A model generated the notes under the pieces. That model saw nothing but the letters and a program-made list of their open reading frames with translations, did no database searches and was not told the DNA's origin. A stretch of 18,717 nt of DNA from an uncultured Clostridia bacterium (lineage in GTDB: Bacteria; Bacillota; Clostridia; TANB77; CAG-508), in assembly GCA_948745425.1 (NCBI GenBank), contig CAPZDM010000024.1, positions 1 to 18,717 on the forward strand, read 5' to 3'. The position numbers were made by a program, and so were the translations under genes. Of this stretch, positions 1 to 4,684 are shown one piece after another. The number at the start of each line of letters is the position of its first letter. The first letter of the stretch is position 1.

Positions 1-248
1 CTTGAATCACTTTTTTACTATTATTTTTGTTTCACATCAATTGTAACACTACATTCACATAATTTTCACAAAAATTATACAACTTATTTTTCCTTTATTT
101 TCTGTTTATTTACATGTTTAAGTTTTTATGGATTTTATTAGATAAAATGTTTTTCTAATTTTAATTTTTTATAATACATTTTTTTCTATTTATAAAATTA
201 ATAAAAATGCAAATTATATAAATGTAGGTTTAAAAAAAGGAGGATTTT

Positions 249-632
249 ATGATGAAAAATTTTGAAAATGATGATAATGAAAAGAAAGATAGAGAGTTAG
301 AGAATTTAGAAAATTTAGTTGAAAATCATACTAGAACTGAAAGACATTTAGAACAGTATTCTGAAATTGGAGATCCAACTAATAAAGAACATGCTAGAGA
401 AATTCAGAAAGTTAGAGAAGAGCAAATACGTGAACTAGAGAGTCTTATAAAGGATGAAGATAAATATATTTCTCCAGAAGAACATCTAGAAAATTTGAAA
501 GAAAATTATAGAAATACAGAAAATTATATTAATAATAATAAAGATTCTCTTGATGAGGAAATGCTTAATAATCTTCAGGAAAAACAACAACACAGAAAAG
601 AGCAAATTGTATTTTTAGAAGATAAAAGTTAA
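249..632 (+). CDS. Small charged helical protein with two Tlp-like repeat units
   Basis: The product is 127 aa, hydrophilic, very rich in Glu, Asn and Lys, with no cysteine and no membrane segment; it should be soluble and helical. Two units align by eye: about residues 17-68 and 80-127 both run LENL-x-EN...TE, then an acidic linker, then R-(E/K)-EQI-x-x-LE. This layout (a short N-terminal helix, then E-K-x-x-RR-x-E-x-I and an IKDE-like end) resembles the small acid-soluble spore protein Tlp family, whose usual members have about 65-80 residues and only one unit. The Tlp assignment is inference from pattern memory, not a search. AGGAGG at 238-243 serves either of two adjacent ATG codons (249 or 252); the second has the more usual spacing. 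A TATAAT lies at 170-175 but no convincing -35, so a sporulation sigma factor is possible. It is monocistronic, followed by a terminator. Confidence 0.75.
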   Translation: MMKNFENDDNEKKDRELENLENLVENHTRTERHLEQYSEIGDPTNKEHAREIQKVREEQIRELESLIKDEDKYISPEEHLENLKENYRNTENYINNNKDSLDEEMLNNLQEKQQHRKEQIVFLEDKS

Positions 633-640
633 TATATTAA

Positions 641-668
641 AAAAACAGTATTTATAAATACTGTTTTT
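641..668 (+). terminator. Rho-independent terminator of the 249-632 gene
   Basis: A perfect 18-nt palindrome CAGTATTTATAAATACTG at 646-663 is preceded by an A run and followed by five T, 13 bases after the stop codon. The A and T runs can extend the stem. It abuts the tRNA fragment that starts at 669. Confidence 0.75.
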
Positions 669-725
669 GGGTGGTCAATCGGGGGTCAAACCCTGGACCT
701 TCTGATTAAGAGTGAGCAGTTCCAT
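669..725 (-). pseudogene. tRNA-Lys 3'-half fragment
   Basis: This piece aligns with the intact tRNA-Lys at 1211-1286 from the anticodon loop to the 3' end. It keeps the anticodon loop (TTAAGAG on the plus strand, 706-712), the variable region and the T arm, with one G lost in the T stem and several substitutions. The 3' CCA and acceptor strand are altered (TGGTGGGC became GGGTGGTC). The D arm and the 5' acceptor strand are missing or unrecognisable. It cannot fold into a tRNA. Same orientation as the intact gene and 543 bp downstream of it, which is the arrangement expected of an attR left by an element integrated at a tRNA 3' half. Confidence 0.75.
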
Positions 726-736
726 TAAAAATCTTC

Positions 737-875
737 AAAGTGGTGCGAAATTTGTGCAAATTTTATATAAAAGTGGTGCATCATTTTTAAAAGTGGATAA
801 TCGTTTAATTCTGCAAACAAATCGGTTTTTTGTTGACAAAAACCGATTTGTTTGTTTATAATAAAAAAGTGGTAT
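737..875 (+). repeat. Four short AAAGTGG direct repeats upstream of an orphan gene
   Basis: AAAGTGGTGC occurs at 737-746 and 770-779, then AAAGTGGAT from 790 and AAAGTGGTAT at 866-875. Spacing is irregular (33, 20 and 76 bp). They surround the palindromic promoter of the 904-1149 gene. They could be iteron-like or protein-binding sites, or chance in AT-rich DNA; the two ten-base copies are the firm part. Confidence 0.4.
814..862 (+). promoter_or_regulatory. Consensus promoter overlapping a 17-bp palindromic operator
   Basis: TTGACA at 833-838 and TATAAT at 857-862, separated by 18 bp, form a near-ideal SigA promoter for the gene at 904. The -35 lies mostly in the 7-nt loop of a perfect 17-bp inverted repeat: arms 814-830 and 838-854, with core AAATCGGTTTTT and its complement. 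The right arm fills almost the whole spacer. A protein binding this repeat would block polymerase, so an operator is the natural reading. A cruciform or RNA hairpin role for upstream transcripts is also possible. Confidence 0.7.
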
Positions 876-903
876 AAGTTGTTCAAATGGAAGGAGCAAA
901 AAT

Positions 904-1149
904 ATGGTATATTTTTATTCTTATCAAATTTCACGGTCAGATACTGGAGCTATAGTCTATCGAGATGATGACTTTATAGACTTAGGTAGTCATTGTATGG
1001 AATCTCTTGAATCTGCTAGAAGGGTAAAAGAAAATTTAGCTAAAGATTTTCTTTCAACATTCAAGCAAGCTTGGGATTTTAAGCATCAATTACCTTACAG
1101 TTATCAATTTCAGCTTAATTTTATAGCTTTTAATTACGCTGGCTGTTAA
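904..1149 (+). CDS. Orphan 81-aa protein in a tRNA-flanked mini-island
   Basis: I do not recognise this protein. It has 81 residues, no signal peptide or membrane helix, two cysteines (one is the C-terminal residue), an aromatic-rich N-terminus (VYFYSYQI), an acidic patch (YRDDDF) and a central basic helix (SARRVKENLAKDF). It is likely real: AAGGAG at 891-896 sits 7 nt before the ATG, a consensus promoter with a palindrome lies just upstream, and a strong hairpin follows the stop immediately. Its base composition is visibly less AT-extreme than the flanking DNA. It is the only gene between the intact tRNA-Lys and the tRNA 3'-half fragment, so it is probably imported accessory DNA. A small regulatory or phage-type protein would fit, but nothing in the sequence proves a function. 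Confidence 0.7.
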   Translation: MVYFYSYQISRSDTGAIVYRDDDFIDLGSHCMESLESARRVKENLAKDFLSTFKQAWDFKHQLPYSYQFQLNFIAFNYAGC

Positions 1150-1194
1150 CAAAACTTTCCTACAAAGATAAATTTACTTTGTAGGAAAGTTTTG
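1150..1194. terminator. Strong bidirectional terminator hairpin
   Basis: A perfect 18-bp stem (arms 1150-1167 and 1177-1194, 9-nt loop) begins at the stop of the 81-aa gene. The arms end in AAAA/TTTT, so it can end transcription of that gene on the plus strand and of tRNA-Lys on the minus strand, whose 3' end lies 16 bp away. Confidence 0.85.
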
Positions 1195-1210
1195 CTTTAA
1201 GATGTATGTT

Positions 1211-1286
1211 TGGTGGGCAATCGGGGGGTCGAACCCCGGACCTTCTGATTAAGAGTCAGCTGCTCTACCAACTGAGCTAATCACCC
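1211..1286 (-). tRNA. tRNA-Lys (anticodon CTT)
   Basis: This is a complete 76-nt tRNA with the 3' CCA encoded. The acceptor strands GGGTGAT and ATTGCCC pair, including G-U pairs. The D arm carries TAGCTCAGTTGGTAGAGCA, the anticodon loop is CTCTTAA (anticodon CTT, reading AAG lysine codons), and the T arm is CGGGG-TTCGACC-CCCCG. Transcription is leftward. Degenerate pieces of a related tRNA lie on both sides (669-725 and 1379-1411), marking this gene as a likely integration target. Confidence 0.97.
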
Positions 1287-1336
1287 ATATTTTTAATTAT
1301 TTTTTAGTAATTACATTACTATTTATACTATTTATA

Positions 1337-1365
1337 ATTGTATATTTTTATATACTTTTTTACAA
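1337..1365 (-). promoter_or_regulatory. Probable promoter of tRNA-Lys
   Basis: Read on the minus strand, TTGTAA (1365-1360) and TACAAT (1342-1337) are 17 bp apart and place the start point some 40-50 bp before the tRNA. It is a fair but not perfect SigA match in AT-rich DNA. Confidence 0.5.
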
Positions 1366-1378
1366 TACTACAGTTATC

Positions 1379-1411
1379 TTAAGAGGCGCCTTCTCTAACA
1401 ACTGAATTAAT
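1379..1411 (-). pseudogene. tRNA 5'-half fragment
   Basis: Thirty-three bases align without gaps to the intact tRNA-Lys from the anticodon loop back to the D arm and inner acceptor strand (26 of 33 identical by hand count; CTCTAACAACTGAATTAAT against CTCTACCAACTGAGCTAAT). Similarity stops at the anticodon loop (TTAAGAG, 1379-1385). It is thus the complement of the 3'-half fragment at 669-725, in the same orientation. Confidence 0.6.
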
Positions 1412-1500
1412 GTTATTTAACTTAATTATTATAGCATATCTTTTTAGCTCTTGCAAGGACAAATTAATATTTTTTTCATTTTGTCTTATTTGTCCTATTT

Positions 1501-1699
1501 TTACTCCCAGAAAAACACTTCTGAGACTTTCGCACCTAATGCCTTAGATATTTTTTTCATGACCTCTACTGACGGATTATTTCTTGTACCTTTTTCTAAA
1601 TGACATATATATCCGAGCTGATATTCCTGTCTTTGATGACAGCTCACACAATGTAATTCCCTTGCTTACCCTGTATTCCTTTATTCTGTTTTCATTCAT
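1501..1699 (-). pseudogene. Frameshifted XRE-family (HTH_3) regulator
   Basis: From ATG at 1699 the frame reads MNENRIKEYRVSKGITL...TGIS, the first part of a Cro/CI-type helix-turn-helix. After a one-base shift near 1615 the next frame reads GYICHLEKGTRNNPS...KALGAKVSEVFFWE and stops at 1501. The span is 199 nt, i.e. 66 codons plus one base, so a single inserted base explains it; the repaired product would be a 65-aa stand-alone HTH. AAAGGAGGGG at 1705-1714 and a promoter upstream are intact, so inactivation looks recent, or the shift is a sequencing or assembly error. It is divergent from the intact XRE gene at 1919. Confidence 0.8.
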
Positions 1700-1727
1700 T
1701 TTAACCCCTCCTTTTATGACAATAAAA

Positions 1728-1756
1728 TATTATCATATTACTTGTTGACAAGTCAA
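1728..1756 (-). promoter_or_regulatory. Promoter with palindromic operator for the frameshifted XRE gene
   Basis: On the minus strand TTGACT (1756-1751) is followed 16 bp later by GATAAT (1734-1729). The -35 is half of the palindrome TTGAC-AA-GTCAA (1745-1756), a size and place typical of an operator for a small XRE repressor. Which of the two nearby XRE proteins binds it cannot be told. Confidence 0.5.
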
Positions 1757-1856
1757 TACTTTTATGATATTTTTAAATAAAAAATTATTTTTTTATAATT
1801 TAAATGGCAATTTACTAAGAAAAACATTATTTTTTGTAAAATTTTGCATTTACTGC

Positions 1857-1885
1857 TAGACAAATGATGTTTTATTGTGTATAAT
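1857..1885 (+). promoter_or_regulatory. Promoter of the intact XRE regulator
   Basis: TAGACA (1857-1862) and TATAAT (1880-1885) with 17 bp between them lie 34 bp before the ATG at 1919. The -10 overlaps the alternative GTG start at 1877, which argues against that upstream start. Confidence 0.65.
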
Positions 1886-1918
1886 AATACTATATTTTTA
1901 AGAAAGAGGTTGAAGATT

Positions 1919-2494
1919 ATGATTGGAGGTATGCTTGCAAAAGCTAGAAAAGCTAAAGGAATGACAAAAACTGAACTTGCTAGACTTACTGATATTAACA
2001 TTGGACATTTGACTCATATTGAGAAAGGGGAAAGAAATCCAAGCCATAAAGCCTTAAAGAACATCTGTAAGGCTCTTGATATCCCATATCAACAATTAAT
2101 GTATACATATGATAAAACTATTAATGAGGAACAAGAAAGCTATAACGCTGTGAAACACATTTCATATGACAAAATCCTTGCTGTTGATAGCATAGGAAGC
2201 TTTATAGATTGCCCATCAGATATGCCAAGTGCTGCTATTGCAGTTAAAATTCCAGATGATGCAATGAATAAATCTTTTGAGAAAGGATCATATGTCTTTA
2301 TAGAATTTAACACTCCATTAAATAGTAAGGATTATGGTTTATTTAATTATAATGATCAAATTCTTATTAGAAGATTCTATGATAAAAGAGGTAAGATTAC
2401 CTTAAAGGCAGAAAATCCTGATTACAAAGATATTCAAGTATCTAATAATGATACTTTCTACATGATTGGAAAAGTATTGATGAAGAAAAAATAG
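1919..2494 (+). CDS. XRE-family regulator with LexA/S24-like C-terminal domain
   Basis: The 191-aa protein has an N-terminal helix-turn-helix (about residues 4-60: LAKARKAKGMTKTELA, GHLTHIEKGERNPS, ALKNICKALDI) and a C-terminal domain (about 85-190) with the spacing of CI/LexA S24 folds: IPDDAMNKSFEKGSYVFIEF, then LFNYNDQILIRRF. In self-cleaving members a Ser sits in the DSM motif and a Lys in the later strand. Here these positions read DDAM and IRR, so autocleavage should be lost and the domain probably serves for dimerisation or ligand sensing. I chose ATG 1919 (AAAGAGG 9 nt upstream) over GTG 1877, which lies in the -10 box. It is likely a phage-type or stress repressor; its target is unknown, perhaps the palindrome upstream of the divergent partner. 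Confidence 0.85.
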   Translation: MIGGMLAKARKAKGMTKTELARLTDINIGHLTHIEKGERNPSHKALKNICKALDIPYQQLMYTYDKTINEEQESYNAVKHISYDKILAVDSIGSFIDCPSDMPSAAIAVKIPDDAMNKSFEKGSYVFIEFNTPLNSKDYGLFNYNDQILIRRFYDKRGKITLKAENPDYKDIQVSNNDTFYMIGKVLMKKK

Positions 2495-2507
2495 ATATTT
2501 ATACATT

Positions 2508-2534
2508 CGGTGGATTTACATCCACCGTTTTTTT
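2508..2534 (+). terminator. Terminator of the intact XRE gene
   Basis: Stem CGGTGGAT (2508-2515) / ATCCACCG (2520-2527), loop TTAC, then seven T. It starts 14 bp after the stop and directly abuts the 3' end of the convergent comEA gene. Confidence 0.9.
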
Positions 2535-2535
2535 A

Positions 2536-3180
2536 TTATACACAAATATAATCTTTTATATTATTATACTTTAACTCTCCTATTCCTGATACGTTTTTTA
2601 TTTCTTCAATATTTTTAAATTTACCATTTTTCTCTCTATATTGTATTATTTTATTTGCTGTGCTTTCTCCAATACCTGTTATACTTGTTAATTGATTTTT
2701 GTTTGCCGTATTTATATTTATTTTTGTATTTGCATTTGAGTCTATTTGCATTTCAGTATCCATAGTTCCATATATTCCAGTGTCTCCACTTATCTCTACT
2801 CCCTCTTCTAAGTCAGATACTCTCGGTATATATATTTTTTGTCCATCTCTTATTGCATATGCTAAATTTATCATTTTTAAGTTTGCATCACTTGTCATCC
2901 CCCCAGCTGCTTCAACAGCATCTATTATCCTTGAACCTTCTTTTAATTTTACTATTCCTTCATTTTGAACTGCACCTGTTATATGTACTACTATTTCTTT
3001 GGGAACTTCTTTTTCTTCTGTTTCTTCTTCCACCTCCTCTGTTTCTTGTTCTGTAATTTCGTTTATTGTAGAATAGTCGCTCTCTTTTGTCTTTGTGGAC
3101 ATATAAAATATGAATATTCCCACAACAATTACACCTGCTATTATAATGGCAGTCTTTTGTTTTGATGATAGCATTTCCAT
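2536..3180 (-). CDS. comEA: ComEA-type DNA-binding protein (SLBB plus helix-hairpin-helix)
   Basis: The product is 214 aa. Order: N-terminal membrane anchor (residues 10-27), a Glu/Thr-rich stalk (about 33-62), an SLBB domain (about 63-121; VHITGAVQNEGI, GSRIIDAVEAAGG, YAIRDGQKIYIP), a linker, and tandem helix-hairpin-helix motifs (154-214; ININTANKNQL, ITGIGESTANKII, VSGIGELKYNNI). This is the ComEA layout: a membrane-anchored outside-facing protein that binds double-stranded DNA during uptake by transformation. The length is normal for the family. GGAGA precedes the ATG at 3180. No comEB or comEC follows; the gene is alone between ldh and a convergent regulator, so it may be part of a dispersed competence set. 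Not all Clostridia carrying comEA are known to be transformable. Confidence 0.93.
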   Translation of the reverse strand: MEMLSSKQKTAIIIAGVIVVGIFIFYMSTKTKESDYSTINEITEQETEEVEEETEEKEVPKEIVVHITGAVQNEGIVKLKEGSRIIDAVEAAGGMTSDANLKMINLAYAIRDGQKIYIPRVSDLEEGVEISGDTGIYGTMDTEMQIDSNANTKININTANKNQLTSITGIGESTANKIIQYREKNGKFKNIEEIKNVSGIGELKYNNIKDYICV

Positions 3181-3341
3181 AGTTTCTCCTTTCGATATTA
3201 TTTAATTAATTTTTGAGGATTTTTGCCTTTAGATAAATAAGGCTTTTGAAATTTTGAATTTGTTCTTGAATTTAAATTATTTTAATTTTAACATATTTAT
3301 AAAATTTTTCAATAGTATTTTGATATTTTTATATGATTTTA

Positions 3342-3371
3342 AAAGAGCGCAACTATATAGTCGTGCTCTTT
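3342..3371 (-). terminator. Terminator hairpin after ldh
   Basis: The arms AAAGAGC (3342-3348) and GCTCTTT (3365-3371) enclose an ACTATATAGT palindrome that extends the stem with one mismatch. On the minus strand a TTTT run follows. It lies 17 bp past the ldh stop. Between it and comEA (3181-3341) I see only AT-rich DNA, presumably the comEA promoter region. Confidence 0.75.
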
Positions 3372-3388
3372 ACTTATTGTTTTTAGAT

Positions 3389-4342
3389 TTAATTTAATAA
3401 AGGTTCTATTGTTTCTTTTATTGTCTTTTCTAATGTATCATAGCTATAATCAAATTTAGCTTGTTCTTCTTCTGTTAACCTTAATTGTAATATTTCTCTT
3501 GTTCCATTTCTATTTATAATTGCTGGAACTCCAATAAATAATCCCTTATGGTTATATTCACCTTCTAGTTTCGCAGATATTGGTAATATTTGTTCTTCAT
3601 CATCTAGTATTGCTCTTACTAGTTTTGTAAGTGCCAAGCCTATTCCATAATATGTGGCTTTTTTTCTATTTATTATTTCATATGCAGCTTGTTGGACATC
3701 TTTATATATATCATCTAATATGCTTAAATCTTGATGTCTATCTTCTAATACTTCTGTTACCTTTTTGCACCCAATATAGCAATGTGTCCATGGTACAAAT
3801 GATGAATCTCCATGTTCTCCCATAATATATGCATGCACATTTTTACTGTATACATTAAGGTATTCTCCTAATATATATCTTAATCTTGCCGTGTCTAATA
3901 CTGTTCCTGAACCGATTACTTTGTTCTTTGGAAATCCTGATACTTTTGATACTACATATGTCATAATATCTACTGGATTACTTGCTACTATGAAAATTCC
4001 TTTAAATCCACTTGATACTACATTTTGCGTAATTTCTTTTATTATTTTTGCATTAGTTGTTGCTAATTCTAGTCTAGTTTGACCTGGCTTTTGTGCAACT
4101 CCTGCTGTAATTACTACCATGTTTGCATCTTTACATTCTGAATAGTCCCCTGATTTTATGTTTATTCTTGATGGTGCACATGATAGTCCATGGCTTAGGT
4201 CCATGGCTTCTCCTTCTGCTTTTTCACTCATTACATCTACTAATACTAATTCATTTACTCCTCCTTGGTTTAATAATGAGTATGCAAAACTCATTCCTAC
4301 AAATCCTGTTCCTATTAGAACTATTTTTCTTTTTTCTACCAT
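3389..4342 (-). CDS. ldh: L-lactate dehydrogenase
   Basis: The product (317 aa from ATG 4342) reduces pyruvate to L-lactate with NADH in the cytoplasm, recycling NAD in fermentation. The Rossmann motif GTGFVG is at residues 11-16, and the adenosine-binding acid is Asp36. Gln85 in AQKPGQTR marks lactate rather than malate specificity; Arg91 (mobile loop), Arg154 (DTAR) and the catalytic His178 (GEHGDS) are all present. Arg156 and His171 match the pair that binds fructose-1,6-bisphosphate in allosteric bacterial LDHs, so FBP activation is likely. The frame is open 24 codons further upstream (to 4414), but ATG 4342 has AAAGGAAG 6 nt away and gives the family's normal N-terminus and length. No redox operator of the Rex type was found upstream. 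Confidence 0.96.
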   Translation of the reverse strand: MVEKRKIVLIGTGFVGMSFAYSLLNQGGVNELVLVDVMSEKAEGEAMDLSHGLSCAPSRINIKSGDYSECKDANMVVITAGVAQKPGQTRLELATTNAKIIKEITQNVVSSGFKGIFIVASNPVDIMTYVVSKVSGFPKNKVIGSGTVLDTARLRYILGEYLNVYSKNVHAYIMGEHGDSSFVPWTHCYIGCKKVTEVLEDRHQDLSILDDIYKDVQQAAYEIINRKKATYYGIGLALTKLVRAILDDEEQILPISAKLEGEYNHKGLFIGVPAIINRNGTREILQLRLTEEEQAKFDYSYDTLEKTIKETIEPLLN

Positions 4343-4387
4343 GTTTTTCTTCCTTTCGTTTATATTTCTTTTTATGAATAACACTTC

Positions 4388-4506
4388 GTGCCCCCTACAT
4401 CTATTATTCATCATTAACTATTCAATATTAATTATTCATTAAAAATACATAGAGGGCACAGTGGTGTAATGTCTCACGGGCATTTCCCCAAACGGTGCCC
4501 CTACAT
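4388..4506. repeat. GTGCCCC-type intergenic palindromic repeat
   Basis: GTGCCCCCTACAT (4388-4400) recurs as GTGCCCCTACAT (4495-4506), and an inverted form (ACATAGAGGGCAC) ends at 4459. A further GGGCA/TGCCC hairpin lies at about 4479-4500. Between are TATTCAT/TTAAT low-complexity runs. The GC-rich blocks stand out sharply from the AT-rich surroundings. Layout and size (about 120 bp) suggest a non-autonomous repeat such as a MITE or REP-like unit; no transposase is present. It separates ldh from smc. Confidence 0.6.
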
Positions 4507-4545
4507 TTCTTACCTTTATTTATTAATATAACCTAAGTTGAAAAA

Positions 4546-4678
4546 GAATTGTTATTAGTTTAATTTCATTGATAGCAACTTACTAATTCCTGAAATCGAG
4601 CAAAATTTACTCCGTAAATTTTTCACGAAAACGGAATTATTATTAGTTCAATTTCATTGATAATAGCTTACTAATTCC
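4546..4678 (-). repeat. Duplicated 3' end of smc
   Basis: The last 11 codons of smc with the stop and a few following bases (4634-4678) recur at 4546-4590, 88 bp downstream in the smc direction. Both copies encode GISKLLSMKLN plus stop, with about four differences in 45 bp. The spacer holds AAATTTAC-TCC-GTAAATTT, a small hairpin (4602-4620). The second copy has no start codon and is a sequence relic. Confidence 0.8.
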
Positions 4679-4684
4679 GTTTTC
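4627..4684 (-). terminator. Inverted repeat spanning the smc stop codon
   Basis: GAAAACGGAATTA (4627-4639) and TAATTCCGTTTTC (4672-4684) are perfect 13-bp inverted arms either side of the smc stop, with a 32-nt loop. On the minus strand TTTTC follows. It may end smc transcripts or protect their 3' end; the long loop makes it a weak intrinsic terminator. Confidence 0.4.

Noticed and set aside
725..934. 69-codon minus-strand frame across the palindromic promoter
   Set aside because: Covers the promoter, the palindrome and the start of the well-supported 904 gene; no ribosome site and low-complexity composition.
1457..1495. Inverted repeat GGACAAAT...ATTTGTCC as a terminator of the broken XRE gene
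   Set aside because: Only 8 bp with a 23-nt loop and no T run on the minus strand after the second arm; too weak to annotate.
1877..1918. Upstream GTG start for the XRE regulator
   Set aside because: It overlaps the -10 box and lacks a ribosome site; ATG 1919 has AAAGAGG and gives the usual HTH N-terminus.
4343..4414. N-terminal extension of lactate dehydrogenase
   Set aside because: The extra 24 codons cross the edge of the GTGCCCC repeat and are absent from the family; ATG 4342 has its own ribosome site.
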